A stretch of DNA of 54,082 nt from contig NZ_LFIQ01000076.1 in the NCBI RefSeq assembly GCF_001189245.1, positions 15,678 through 69,759 of the forward strand. Direction: 5' to 3'. How positions within the stretch are numbered: position 1 is the stretch's first letter; the number at the start of each line of letters is the position of its first letter. The stretch is from Bradyrhizobium pachyrhizi. Lineage in GTDB: Bacteria > Pseudomonadota > Alphaproteobacteria > Rhizobiales > Xanthobacteraceae. The notes under the pieces are model-generated. The model did not search any database, was not told the origin of the DNA, and was given only the letters and a program-made list of their open reading frames with translations. Positions 35,832-45,164 of the stretch are shown piece by piece. Position numbers and translations under genes: made by a program.

Positions 35832-36233
35832 ATGAAGACTTTCCACCTGGCGCGCGCCACTGCCGCCGCGCTGATCGGCGTTGCCGTGACGGGCATGTCT
35901 GCCCACGCCGAGATCAAGAACTACGAATTCCAGCTCGTGCAGCCGACCGTCAAGGCGGGTGCCGATCGCATCGTCACGGTGCGGCTGGTCGACAAGACGA
36001 GCGGGAAAGCCGTGCCCGACGCGGTCATCTTCTCGACCCGGCTCGACATGGCGCCCGACGGCATGCAGGAGATGGCTACCAAGGTGACGCCGATACCGGG
36101 CACCGAACGGGGCACCTACCGGTTCAAGGCGACCTTCGGCATGGCCGGCCGCTGGCAATTGTCGCTCGGCGCCAAGGTGCAGGGCGAGACCGGCGCGGTC
36201 GAGAACAAGCTCGTCGTCACGGCCGAGCAATGA
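35832..36233 (+). CDS. periplasmic FixH/YtkA-like protein
   Basis: 133 residues with a signal peptide ending GMSAHAEIK. A single beta-sandwich-like domain follows (VRLVDKTSGKAVPDAVIFSTRLDMAPDGM and GTYRFKATFGMAGRWQLSLGAKV), typical of the YtkA-like/FixH group found in heavy-metal efflux operons. The Met-rich loop DMAPDGMQEMATK could bind copper. Its TGA overlaps the cusB ATG, so it is translationally coupled to the efflux pump. Confidence 0.75.
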   Translation: MKTFHLARATAAALIGVAVTGMSAHAEIKNYEFQLVQPTVKAGADRIVTVRLVDKTSGKAVPDAVIFSTRLDMAPDGMQEMATKVTPIPGTERGTYRFKATFGMAGRWQLSLGAKVQGETGAVENKLVVTAEQ

Positions 36234-37687
36234 GCCGCCGGGCAATGGGCGCCTTGACATGGGCCGGCGCTGCCGCTGCGATCGCGGCGGCGGCAGGCGC
36301 CGCATGGATCGGCCGCAACCTGCCGCCGCGGCCAGTGACCGCTGCCATCGTCTCCGCCGCGCGGGCGGCGGAGACTGCTGCGCCGATCTACTACCGCGAT
36401 CCCGACGGCAAGTCGTTCTATTCGGCGACACCGAAGAAGACGCCTGACGGGCGCGACTATCTGCCGGTGTTTGCCGATGACGAGGGAGGTGCCGGCGGGC
36501 CCGGGCAATCGGCAGACGTGAGCGCGCCTGCCGCGAAAGGCGAGCGCAAGGTCAAATATTATCGCAATCCCATGGGACTTCCCGACACCTCGCCGGTGCC
36601 GAAGAAGGACTCCATGGGGATGGATTACATCGCCGTCTATGACGGCGATGATAGCGACGACGGCTCGATCACGCTGTCGCCCGGCAGGATCCAGCGCAGC
36701 GGCGTCAAGTCCGAACCCGCGCAGATGCGCCGCATCCGTACGCTGGTCCGCGCACCCGGCACGATCCAGCTCGACGAACGGCGGGTGTCGGTGATTGCAA
36801 TGCGCGCCGAGAGCTACGTGCAGAAAGTCGCCGACGTCACGACCGGCAGCCGGGTGACCAAGGGCCAGCCGTTGATGGAGATCTACAGCCCGGCAATATC
36901 GTCCGCTGCGGCCGAATATGTCGCGACCATCACGTCGAAGGCGACTGCCAACATCGAGCCCTACGGACGCGGCTCCAAGCAGCGGCTGACCAATCTCGAC
37001 GTTCCCGAACCGGTTATCGTCGAGATGGAGAAGAGCCGAACGGTTCCGATCGCGATCCAGTGGCTGTCACCGCGCGACGGCATCGTGCTGCAGCGCGCCG
37101 CCATCGAGGGCATGCGCGCGCAGCCCGGCGACGTGCTGTTCCGGATTGCCGACGTCTCTGTCGTGTGGGCATTGGTCGACGTTGCCGAGCGCGATCTCGG
37201 CAATATCGTGGTCGGGCAGAACGTGACCGTACGCGCGCGCAGCTATCCCGGCCGCGGTTTCGTCGGCCGGATCAGCGTGATCTATCCGCAGGTCAACAAG
37301 GAGACGCGCACCGCGCGGGTGCGGATCGAATTGCAGAATGCCGACCTCGCGCTGCTGCCGGACATGTATGTCGACGCGGAGATCGACACCGGCGGCGCGG
37401 CGTCGGTACTTACGGTAGCTGATAATTCCATCCTCGACACCGGAAGCCGCCAGAGCGTGCTGATCGACCGCGGCAACGGGCGGTTCGAGCCGCGCGAGGT
37501 CAAGCTCGGGCGGCGCGGCGAGGGCTATGTCGAAATCCGCGACGGCATCGCCGAGGGCGATGCGGTCGTGACCTCCGCGACGTTTCTGATCGATGCCGAA
37601 AGCAATTTGAAGGCGGCGATCAAGGGTTTTGCCGAGGCCGGTGCTGCGCAGGCGGGCGAGGGCGACAAGACGGGGGAGCGGCGATGA
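36230..37687 (+). CDS. cusB: RND efflux periplasmic adaptor (CusB-like) with two heavy-metal-binding domains
   Basis: 485-residue membrane fusion protein linking the CusA pump to an outer-membrane channel. An N-terminal membrane anchor is followed by two heavy-metal-binding-type domains (about residues 52-82, YYRDPDGKSFYSATPKKTPDG, and 105-138, KYYRNPMGLPDTSPVPKKDSMGMDY). Then come the beta-barrel, lipoyl and helical hairpin regions (RVSVIAMRAESYVQKV, KGQPLMEIYSPA) and the LVDVAERDLGNIVVGQ and KETRTARVRIEL stretches. It overlaps both neighbours by four bases. Doubling of the metal domain is unusual. Confidence 0.9.
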   Translation: MSRRAMGALTWAGAAAAIAAAAGAAWIGRNLPPRPVTAAIVSAARAAETAAPIYYRDPDGKSFYSATPKKTPDGRDYLPVFADDEGGAGGPGQSADVSAPAAKGERKVKYYRNPMGLPDTSPVPKKDSMGMDYIAVYDGDDSDDGSITLSPGRIQRSGVKSEPAQMRRIRTLVRAPGTIQLDERRVSVIAMRAESYVQKVADVTTGSRVTKGQPLMEIYSPAISSAAAEYVATITSKATANIEPYGRGSKQRLTNLDVPEPVIVEMEKSRTVPIAIQWLSPRDGIVLQRAAIEGMRAQPGDVLFRIADVSVVWALVDVAERDLGNIVVGQNVTVRARSYPGRGFVGRISVIYPQVNKETRTARVRIELQNADLALLPDMYVDAEIDTGGAASVLTVADNSILDTGSRQSVLIDRGNGRFEPREVKLGRRGEGYVEIRDGIAEGDAVVTSATFLIDAESNLKAAIKGFAEAGAAQAGEGDKTGERR

Positions 37688-40600
37688 TTGCCCGTGTCAT
37701 CGCCTGGTCGGCGCGCAACCTGCTGCTGGTGCTGTTCGGCACCGGCTTTGCGGCAGCCGCGGGCCTTTACGCGCTGCTGCATCTGCCGCTCGATGCGATC
37801 CCCGATCTCTCCGACACCCAGGTCATCGTCTACACCGAATATCCCGGCCAGGCGCCGCAGGTGATCGAGGACCAGGTCACCTATCCCCTGACCACGGCGA
37901 TGCTGACGGTGCCGAAGTCGAAGGTCGTGCGCGGCTTCTCGTTCTTCGGCGTCTCCTTCGTCTATGTCATCTTCGAGGACGGCACGGATATCTACTGGGC
38001 GCGCTCGCGCGTGCTCGAATTCCTCAATGGTGCGGCGTCGCGGCTGCCTGCCGGTGTCTCGCCGACCATCGGGCCCGATGCGACCGGGATCGGCTGGGTC
38101 TACCAGTATGCCGTGATGTCGAAAGAGCTGAACCTTGCGGACACCCGCACGATCCAGGACTGGAACCTGAAATTCGCGCTTGCGCGGGCGGAAGGCGTGG
38201 CCGAGGTCGCGAGCGTCGGCGGCTTCGTCAAGCAGTACAATGTGATCCTCGATCCGCAGCGGATGCGCGACCGCGGCATCACCATGCAACGGATGCGCGA
38301 TGCAATTCGCGCCAGCAACGCCGATGTCGGCGGCCGCACCGTCGAGCTCTCCGAGTTCGAATATGTCATTCGCGGCAAGGGCTATCTGAAGGACATCAAC
38401 GATCTCGGCAACATCGTGCTGAAGACCGACAGCGGCACGCCGGTGCTGCTGCGCGATGTCGCCCGCGTCGAGCTCGGCCCCGACGAGCGGCGCGGCATCG
38501 CTGAACTGAACGGCGAGGGCGAGGTGGCGAGCGGCATCGTGCTGCAACGCTTCGGCGTCAACGCGCTCGACGTGATCGAGAACGTCAAGAAGCGTTTCAA
38601 GGAGATCGCGACCAGCCTGCCGAAGTCGGTCGAGATCATGCCGGTCTACGACCGCTCCAATCTGATCTATGCGGCGATCGACACGCTGAAGCGCACGCTG
38701 CTGGAGGAGAGCGCGGTGGTCGCGCTGGTCTGCATCCTGTTCCTGCTGCATGTCCGCAGCGCGCTGGTCGCGATCCTGATGCTGCCGGTCGGCGTCTTGA
38801 TGGCGTTCGGCGCGATGAAGCTGCTCGGCATCGGCTCCAACATCATGAGCCTCGGCGGCATCGCGATCGCGATCGGTGCCATGATCGATGCGGCGATCGT
38901 GATGATCGAGAACGCGCACAAGCACCTGGAACGCGCCGAGCCCGGCCGGTCGCGGGTCGCGATCCTGATCGAGGCCGCGGCAGAAGTGGGGCCGGCGCTG
39001 TTCTTCAGCCTGCTCATCATCACCGTGTCCTTCATGCCGATCTTCACGCTGGAATCGCAGGAGGGGCGGCTGTTCTCGCCGCTCGCCTTCACCAAGACGT
39101 TCGCGATGGCGGCGGCGGCGCTGTTGTCGGTGACGCTGGTGCCGGCGCTGATGATGATCTTCGTCCGTGGCAGGATCGTCCCCGAGCACAAAAATCCGAT
39201 CAATCGCTTTCTGATCTGGATCTACCGTCCGGTCATCAACGGCGTGTTGCGGGCGAAGACGCTGGTGATCCTGCTGGCGCTCGGCGCCGTCGCCGTCTCG
39301 ATCTGGCCGGCGCGGCAGCTCGGCACCGAGTTCATGCCCGACCTCAACGAGGGTACGCTGCTCTACATGCCGACCACGCTGCCGGGGATTTCGGTGACCA
39401 AGGCGGCAGAGCTGCTGCAGATGCAGGACCGCATCATCCGCAGCTTTCCGGAGGTCGCTTCGGTCTACGGCAAGGCCGGCCGCGCCGCGACCGCAACCGA
39501 TCCGGCGCCGTCGGAGATGTTCGAGACCGTCATCAATCTGAAGCCGAAAGCGCAATGGCGCGCCGGCCTCACGCTCGACCGCCTGATCGCGGAGATGGAC
39601 AAGGCGCTGCAATTTCCCGGCGTCTCCAACGCCTGGACCATGCCGATCAAGGCGCGCATCGACATGCTCTCGACAGGGATCAGGACGCCGGTCGGCGTCA
39701 AGGTGATCGGTCCCGATCTCGCCGTGATCGACAAGCTCGCCCGACAGGTCGAGCAGGTGGTGCGGGGCGTGCCCGGCACCTCGTCGGCCTATGCCGAGCG
39801 CAGCGTCGGCGGCTACTACCTCGAGATCACGCCGAACCGTGAGGCCTTGTCGCGCTACGGCATCGCGGTGCAGGACGTGCAGGACACCATCGCGACCGCG
39901 CTCGGCGGCCAGAGCGTGACGACGACGGTCGAGGGACGCCAGCGCTTCACCGTCAACATGCGCTATCCGCGCGATTTGCGCGACAATCCGGGCGCGATTG
40001 CCAGCGACATCCTGGTGCCGATGCCGGCGGGCGGCGCGGTGCCGCTCGGCGAGGTCGCCGACATCAAACCGGCGCGCGGGCCGACCACGATCCGGACCGA
40101 GAACGGGCAACTCGCGACCTACATCTATGTCGACATCCGCGATCGCGATCTCGGCGGCTATGTCGCGGACGCGCAGCGCGCGGTGCAGGCCGGCGTGCAG
40201 TTTCCGCCCGGAACCTACGTGGTCTGGAGCGGGCAGTACGAATATCTGGAACGCGCCGCCGCGCGGCTCAGGATCGTGGTGCCGGTGACGCTGTCGATCA
40301 TCTTCCTGCTGCTCTACCTCAATTTCCGCTCGGTGGCGGAGACGATGATCGTGATGCTGTCGCTGCCGTTCGCGCTGGTCGGCGGTTTCTGGCTGATGTG
40401 GGCGCTCGGCTTCAACCTGTCGGTTGCGGTCGCGGTCGGCTTCATCGCGCTCGCCGGCGTCGCCGCCGAGACCGGCGTCGTGATGCTGATGTATCTCAAC
40501 CAGGCGCTGGGCGAGATCACGGCGCGCCGCGCCGCCGAGGGACGCACGATCGATCGTGACGATCTCAATCGCGCGATCATCGCGGGCGCGGTCGAGCGCG

Positions 40601-40851
40601 TCCGGCCTAAGATGATGACGGTGGTCGCGATCATGGCCGGGCTGTTGCCGATCATGTGGAGCACCGGCACCGGCTCGGAGATCATGCAGCGCATCGCGGT
40701 GCCGATGATCGGCGGCATGATCTCGTCGACCTTGCTGACGCTGATCGTGATTCCCGCGATCTTCGCCGTCGTGAAGGGCATCAAGATAAAAGCGGAAGTG
40801 TCGGTACGCGAAGTTGCTTCCTGTGCCGCACGCCGTGAGGCAAGGATGTGA
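37684..40851 (+). CDS. cusA: heavy-metal RND efflux pump (CusA/CzcA family)
   Basis: Proton-driven inner-membrane pump of 1055 residues, the usual length. Family features in order are the first helix, then IPDLSDTQVIVYTEYPGQAPQVIEDQVTYPLTTAM, PKSKVVRGFSFFGVSFVYVIFEDG, and the helix IV region GGIAIAIGAMIDAAIVMIENAHKHLE with its acidic residues. The C-terminal helices contain GVAAETGVVMLMYLNQAL. These are closest to monovalent copper/silver pumps. It overlaps cusB by four bases. The matching outer-membrane gene is not next but in the following transcription unit. Confidence 0.93.
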   Translation: MIARVIAWSARNLLLVLFGTGFAAAAGLYALLHLPLDAIPDLSDTQVIVYTEYPGQAPQVIEDQVTYPLTTAMLTVPKSKVVRGFSFFGVSFVYVIFEDGTDIYWARSRVLEFLNGAASRLPAGVSPTIGPDATGIGWVYQYAVMSKELNLADTRTIQDWNLKFALARAEGVAEVASVGGFVKQYNVILDPQRMRDRGITMQRMRDAIRASNADVGGRTVELSEFEYVIRGKGYLKDINDLGNIVLKTDSGTPVLLRDVARVELGPDERRGIAELNGEGEVASGIVLQRFGVNALDVIENVKKRFKEIATSLPKSVEIMPVYDRSNLIYAAIDTLKRTLLEESAVVALVCILFLLHVRSALVAILMLPVGVLMAFGAMKLLGIGSNIMSLGGIAIAIGAMIDAAIVMIENAHKHLERAEPGRSRVAILIEAAAEVGPALFFSLLIITVSFMPIFTLESQEGRLFSPLAFTKTFAMAAAALLSVTLVPALMMIFVRGRIVPEHKNPINRFLIWIYRPVINGVLRAKTLVILLALGAVAVSIWPARQLGTEFMPDLNEGTLLYMPTTLPGISVTKAAELLQMQDRIIRSFPEVASVYGKAGRAATATDPAPSEMFETVINLKPKAQWRAGLTLDRLIAEMDKALQFPGVSNAWTMPIKARIDMLSTGIRTPVGVKVIGPDLAVIDKLARQVEQVVRGVPGTSSAYAERSVGGYYLEITPNREALSRYGIAVQDVQDTIATALGGQSVTTTVEGRQRFTVNMRYPRDLRDNPGAIASDILVPMPAGGAVPLGEVADIKPARGPTTIRTENGQLATYIYVDIRDRDLGGYVADAQRAVQAGVQFPPGTYVVWSGQYEYLERAAARLRIVVPVTLSIIFLLLYLNFRSVAETMIVMLSLPFALVGGFWLMWALGFNLSVAVAVGFIALAGVAAETGVVMLMYLNQALGEITARRAAEGRTIDRDDLNRAIIAGAVERVRPKMMTVVAIMAGLLPIMWSTGTGSEIMQRIAVPMIGGMISSTLLTLIVIPAIFAVVKGIKIKAEVSVREVASCAARREARM

Positions 40852-40887
40852 TGGAAACATGACGTCTGTTCGTGGAGTCAAACCGGA

Positions 40888-40916
40888 TTGAATGATACCC
40901 CAAGGGGGTATATAGG
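40888..40916 (+). promoter_or_regulatory. CsoR-type operator inside a promoter
   Basis: ATACCCC-AA-GGGGGTAT (40895-40911) is a near-perfect dyad of the TACCCC/GGGGTA kind recognised by CsoR/RcnR-family metal repressors. TTGAAT at 40888-40893 and TATAGG at 40911-40916 form -35 and -10 elements with a 17-base spacer. The operator fills that spacer, the classic place for repression. It precedes the second copper unit. No csoR-like gene is in the window. Confidence 0.7.
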
Positions 40917-40974
40917 ACGGTTTGCGGCAGGCTGATTTGCGGTCAGCTTGCGGGTGGTTGGAGACGCGAGGCGG

Positions 40975-41427
40975 GTGTTGGTGCGATTGACGAGGGCAGG
41001 GCGGGTGCGGGCAGGATGTTCCATCATCCTGGCCTATCTGTTTTGCGTGCTCGCGCCGTCCTTAGCGCTCGCATTCGGGGCGCCGTTTCCGTGCCTGACC
41101 GATGAGGTGCAGCCCGCCGCCGCGGCGCATGTGCATGCGATGCCGATGGCGCATGCCGAAGGCGTCGTGCACGATCATGCCGTCCACGATCATGGCGGCA
41201 TGCATATGCATCGCGCGGCCGATGCCGCTGAACCACCTGCGAAGCACAGCCACGACGGCAAGAATCCGCCGGGGCCGTGCTGCGCGTTGATGTGCGTATC
41301 GGCGCTGCCGGCTGATCTTCCATTCGTCGCCGGTCCCCAGCATCCGATCGCCACGCGCCTTTCCGAGGCCCGTCAGAGTCTGCGAAGCGAGGCGCCGGCG
41401 CGGCTCTATCGTCCCCCCATCGCCTGA
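40975..41427 (+). CDS. His/Met-rich exported protein (DUF2946-like)
   Basis: First gene after the CsoR-type promoter. The start is uncertain: the frame opens at TTG 40948, with GTGs at 40954, 40975 and 40981. GAGG favours 40975 or 40981. A signal segment (IILAYLFCVLAPSLALAFG) is followed by AHVHAMPMAHAEGVVHDHAVHDHGGMHMHRA, very rich in His and Met, and then PGPCCALMC. The composition strongly suggests periplasmic copper binding or buffering. It resembles the DUF2946-like proteins seen in copper clusters. No enzyme motif was seen. Confidence 0.65.
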   Translation: MLVRLTRAGRVRAGCSIILAYLFCVLAPSLALAFGAPFPCLTDEVQPAAAAHVHAMPMAHAEGVVHDHAVHDHGGMHMHRAADAAEPPAKHSHDGKNPPGPCCALMCVSALPADLPFVAGPQHPIATRLSEARQSLRSEAPARLYRPPIA

Positions 41428-41503
41428 TCTTTCGTTGACATCGTGGCTGCGCCGCGCGCTTGCGTGGGCACGCCTGTTATTCATCGGATGATCGGACAGA
41501 TCC

Positions 41504-41821
41504 ATGTATTCGCATCTCGGGGCGAGGCTCGCCGCCGTGGCCACCAGGCTTGGCAACAGGCTGGGCCGGCGCGCGCCATCGATATTCTTGTCGCGGATGG
41601 CCGCCGTCATCCTCACATCTGCGCCGCTCGCCGGCTGCATGGCCGACGGCCGGCCGGTCGCCGTCGCAGGTGACCCGGCAAATCCGGCGGCGGGGACGGC
41701 CGGGGTCGGCTACCGCTCGACGATCGCGCCCTACAGCAGCCTGCGTCCGTCGACGCCGCTGCCCTGGCGCGAGCGCAATGACGGCGTGACGCCGCCGGCC
41801 AATTCGAAGTCGGACAGGTAG
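41504..41821 (+). CDS. small lipoprotein-like exported protein
   Basis: 105 residues. A basic N-terminus precedes the hydrophobic VILTSAPLAGC, a plausible lipobox with Cys near residue 45. The mature part ends YRSTIAPYSSLRPSTPLPWRERND, a pattern common in proteins of bradyrhizobial copper loci. A start at the Met of SRMAAVIL (41597) would give a more normal signal length. It sits nine bases before the TolC-family gene. Unknown function. Confidence 0.5.
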   Translation: MYSHLGARLAAVATRLGNRLGRRAPSIFLSRMAAVILTSAPLAGCMADGRPVAVAGDPANPAAGTAGVGYRSTIAPYSSLRPSTPLPWRERNDGVTPPANSKSDR

Positions 41822-41830
41822 GAGGGCGCC

Positions 41831-43255
41831 ATGCGATATCTGGCCATCACGCCGATCCTGCTGCTGACATCCGCGCTCGCGGGATGCGCGTCGTTCTCGC
41901 CCGACACCGGCATGGGCGTCGTCTCCGAGGTGACCGAGCAGGCGATCGGCAAGGACGTCGCCTTTGTGCGGTCTGCGGATGAGGCCGCGACCGTCGACGC
42001 CGCGGTGAAGCGGCTGCTCGCGCATATTTTGACGGCGGATGCCGCCGTGCAGGTTGCGCTCTTGAACAACAAGGGGCTGCAGGCCGCCTATAACGAGCTG
42101 GCGCTGGCGGAGACCGATTACGTCGCCGAGAGCCTGCCGCCGAACCCGACCTTCTCGGTCTCCCGCATCGCCGGCAACGGCGCCAGCGAGCTCGAGCGGC
42201 AGGTGGTCGGCGACATCCTGGCGCTCGCGACCGTTCCGGCCCGCTCCGAGATCGCGCGCGAGCGCTTCCGCCAGGCGCAGCTCAAGGCCGCACTCGCTAC
42301 CTTGCGGCTTGCCGCCGAGGTGCGGCGCAGCCACGTCGCGGCGGTGGCCGCGAACGAGACGGTCGCGCTGCTGACGGATGCGAAGGCGACCGCGGAGTCG
42401 ACCGCGCAGCTCGCCAAAAAGCTCGGCGAGACCGGCGGCATGAATAAGCTCGACCAGGCCCGCGAGCAGGTGTTCTACGCCGAGATCACCGCCGACCTCG
42501 CCAGCGCGCGGCAGAATGCGGCGAGTTCGCGCGAGCGGCTGGCGCGTCTGCTCGGATTGTGGGATGACGATCTCGGCTTCCGGATTCCCGGCAAGTTGCC
42601 ATTGCTGCCGAAGCGGCCATTGGAACAGCCGTCGATCGAGATCGCCGCGGTCGGCCATCGCGTCGACCTGCAGATCGCGCGGATGGAGATCGTCGCGCTC
42701 GCCAAGGCGCTCGATCTCACCGAGGCGACGCGCTTCGTCACGCTGCTCGACGTCGCCGGCATCGACAAGCGGACGCACGATCCCGAAGCCCCGCCGTTCA
42801 GGGAGCGCGGCTTCGACGTCCAGTTCCAGATCCCGATCTTCGACGGCGGCGAGGTGCGAGTACGCCAGGCGGCGGAGACCTACCGCCAGGCGATGAACCG
42901 CCTGACCGAGAAGGCGATCAACGTCCGCTCCGAGGCGCGCGACGCCTACCGCGTCTACCGCTCGAGCTACGACATCGCGCGCCATTACCAGCGCGAGGTG
43001 CTGCCGTTGCGGCAGATCATCACCGAGGAGATGCAGCTGCGCTTCTCCAGCATGCAGGTCGACGTGTTCGCGCTTCTGACCGAAGCGCGGCAGCGGCTCG
43101 CCTCGCTGCGCGCGGCGATCGACGCCAGGCGCGACTTCCTTCTGGCGCAGTCCGAGCTGCAGACCGCGATCAACGGCGGCGGCTCGGCCGGCGCAGCATC
43201 GACACCGTCTTCCATCGCCTCGGCCGCGCAGCCCGCGGCCGGCGGCGGTCACTGA
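41831..43255 (+). CDS. cusC: outer-membrane efflux lipoprotein, TolC/CusC family
   Basis: 474 residues with a lipobox (LLLTSALAGCASF), so it is lipid-anchored like CusC. It has two long coiled-coil-rich repeats typical of the TolC fold (ALNNKGLQAAYNELALAETDYV in the first and VDVFALLTEARQRLASLRAAIDARRDFLLAQSEL in the second). It is a likely outer-membrane channel for CusBA, although encoded in a separate unit behind the CsoR-type promoter. AGGAGG lies just before the ATG. Its TGA directly abuts the next frame. Confidence 0.85.
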   Translation: MRYLAITPILLLTSALAGCASFSPDTGMGVVSEVTEQAIGKDVAFVRSADEAATVDAAVKRLLAHILTADAAVQVALLNNKGLQAAYNELALAETDYVAESLPPNPTFSVSRIAGNGASELERQVVGDILALATVPARSEIARERFRQAQLKAALATLRLAAEVRRSHVAAVAANETVALLTDAKATAESTAQLAKKLGETGGMNKLDQAREQVFYAEITADLASARQNAASSRERLARLLGLWDDDLGFRIPGKLPLLPKRPLEQPSIEIAAVGHRVDLQIARMEIVALAKALDLTEATRFVTLLDVAGIDKRTHDPEAPPFRERGFDVQFQIPIFDGGEVRVRQAAETYRQAMNRLTEKAINVRSEARDAYRVYRSSYDIARHYQREVLPLRQIITEEMQLRFSSMQVDVFALLTEARQRLASLRAAIDARRDFLLAQSELQTAINGGGSAGAASTPSSIASAAQPAAGGGH

Positions 43256-43267
43256 ATGGAGCAGCAC

Positions 43268-44623
43268 ATGTTTTCGCGACGAGGATTTCTGGGCAGCGCG
43301 GCGCTGGTCACGGCAAGCGCGGTCAGCGGCCGCGTCCAGGCCGCCGCCATTCCCGAAGCGCCGACCATGGACAAGGTGGTGATGCAGCCGCCGCTACATC
43401 CAACCAGCGGGCCCGACTACCGGCCGGTGGTGACGCTCAACGGCTGGTCGCTGCCGTGGCGGATGAACGGCGACTGGAAGGAATTCCATCTCGTCGCCGA
43501 GCCCGTGGTGCGCGAATTCGCCGACGGCATGAAGGCCAATCTCTGGGGCTATAACGGTCAGGCTCCGGGACCGACCATCGAGGCGGTCGAGGGCGACAAG
43601 GTCCGCATCTTCGTCACCAACAAACTGCCGGAGCACACCACGGTGCACTGGCACGGCATGATCGTGCCGTCAGGCATGGACGGCGTCGGCGGGCTCAACC
43701 AGCCGCACATCAAGCCGGGCAAGACCTTCGTCTACGAGTTCGAGATGAAGCACAGCGGGACCTTCATGTACCACCCGCATTCCGACGAGATGGTGCAGAT
43801 GGCGATGGGCATGATGGGCATGTTCATCGTGCACCCGCGCGATCCGGCGTTCCGTGCCGTCGACCGCGACTTCGTCTTCATCATGAGCAGCTACCTCATC
43901 GACCCCGGCACCTATCTGCCGAAGGTCAATGAGATGACCGACTTCAACATGTGGACCTGGAACAGTCGCGTCTATCCCGGCATCGATCCGATGCCGATCC
44001 GGCTCGGCGACAGGATCCGCGTGCGGATCGGCAACCTGACCATGACCAACCATCCGATCCATGTGCACGGGCATAATTTCGCGGTGACCTGCACCGACGG
44101 CGGCTGGGTGCCGGTGTCAGCGCAGTATCCAGAGACCACGACCGACGTGCCGGTCGGCGCGGTCAGGGCGTTCGACATGCTCGCCGACAATCCGGGCGAC
44201 TGGGCGTTCCACTGCCACAAGTCGCACCACACGATGAATGCGATGGGCCACGACGTCAGAAATTTCATCGGCGTGTCGCGCCAGGATCTGGCCAAGGCGG
44301 TCGGCAAGCTCGCGCCCGACGCGATGGTAATGGGATCGACCGGTATGGCGATGGGCAACATGGAGATGCCCGCGCCCGACAACACGCTGCCGATGATGAC
44401 CGGCACCGGGCAGTTCGGGCCGATCGAGATGGGCGGCATGTTCACGGTGATGAAGATCCGCGAGGGGCTCGGCCGCGACGATTACGCCGACCCCGGACCG
44501 TACAAATATCCGCCGGGCACGGTTGCCTATGAGGTCGAGGCGCCCGCCGCCGAGCCCGCGCGCCGGCCGCCGGCGGCGCCCAGGCAAAAAGCCAAGCCAT
44601 CGATGAAGGGAATGAAGATGTAG
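43268..44623 (+). CDS. multicopper oxidase, Tat-exported
   Basis: Periplasmic copper oxidase of about 451 residues. The start MFSRRGFLGSAAL has GGAG six bases upstream and a twin-arginine signal; an ATG twelve bases earlier is less likely. All four copper motifs are present: HWHG (about 127-130), YHPHSDE (about 169-171), HPIHVHGHNF and FHCHKSHHTMNAM. The C-terminus is Met-rich (MGSTGMAMGNMEMP, MKGMKM), as in CueO/CopA-type cuprous oxidases. It probably oxidises Cu(I) to less toxic Cu(II). It lies between the TolC-family and cupredoxin genes. Confidence 0.92.
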   Translation: MFSRRGFLGSAALVTASAVSGRVQAAAIPEAPTMDKVVMQPPLHPTSGPDYRPVVTLNGWSLPWRMNGDWKEFHLVAEPVVREFADGMKANLWGYNGQAPGPTIEAVEGDKVRIFVTNKLPEHTTVHWHGMIVPSGMDGVGGLNQPHIKPGKTFVYEFEMKHSGTFMYHPHSDEMVQMAMGMMGMFIVHPRDPAFRAVDRDFVFIMSSYLIDPGTYLPKVNEMTDFNMWTWNSRVYPGIDPMPIRLGDRIRVRIGNLTMTNHPIHVHGHNFAVTCTDGGWVPVSAQYPETTTDVPVGAVRAFDMLADNPGDWAFHCHKSHHTMNAMGHDVRNFIGVSRQDLAKAVGKLAPDAMVMGSTGMAMGNMEMPAPDNTLPMMTGTGQFGPIEMGGMFTVMKIREGLGRDDYADPGPYKYPPGTVAYEVEAPAAEPARRPPAAPRQKAKPSMKGMKM

Positions 44624-44676
44624 CGGATCCGGCTCACTCACCAACGACAAGCATCAAACACAGAATGGAGAATCCA

Positions 44677-45138
44677 GTGAAGCAACTCACCAGCATAGGC
44701 ATCGTGCTGATTGCGCTGTCCGTCACCGCCGTGCCGTCGCGCGGCCACGAGAAGCACGGCCACGAATCCTATTCGGCCGGCGAGCCCGGCGATCCGAGCA
44801 AGCCCTCGCGCACGGTCGAGGTCGAGATGAAGGAGATGGAGTTCACGCCGTTCCGCATCGAGGTCAAGCGCGGCGAGCAGATCCGCTTCGTGATCCGCAA
44901 CGCGGGCACCGAGGATCACGAATTCCTGCTCGCGACCACCGAAGAGAATCTGAAGCATGCCGAAGTGATGAAGAAGCATCCGCACATGGAGCATGACGAT
45001 CCGAACGGCGTTCGCCTCGCACCGAAGAAGAGTGCGGAGATCGTCTGGAAGTTCACCAAGGCCGGAACGTTTGAATATTCCTGCCTGATCCCGGATCACC
45101 GCGACTACGGCATGACCGGCCGCGTCATCGTGAAATGA
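44677..45138 (+). CDS. periplasmic cupredoxin (plastocyanin-like copper protein)
   Basis: 153 residues from GTG, chosen because GGAG lies about seven bases upstream; ATG 44665 has none. A signal peptide (LTSIGIVLIALSVTAVPSRG) precedes HEKHGHE. The cupredoxin fold carries type 1 copper ligands: His in EDHEFLL, then Cys, His and Met in CLIPDHRDYGM. Extra His in KKHPHMEHDD may hold a second metal. It is a likely electron or copper partner of the multicopper oxidase. Confidence 0.88.
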   Translation: MKQLTSIGIVLIALSVTAVPSRGHEKHGHESYSAGEPGDPSKPSRTVEVEMKEMEFTPFRIEVKRGEQIRFVIRNAGTEDHEFLLATTEENLKHAEVMKKHPHMEHDDPNGVRLAPKKSAEIVWKFTKAGTFEYSCLIPDHRDYGMTGRVIVK

Positions 45139-45164
45139 AACCAGCAGCGAAAGAAAGCACAACA

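Noticed and set aside
37525..40881. 1118-codon open frame opposite cusA
   Set aside because: It is the antisense of cusBA, rich in Arg/His/Asp/Gln with no domain pattern; a GC-rich codon artefact.
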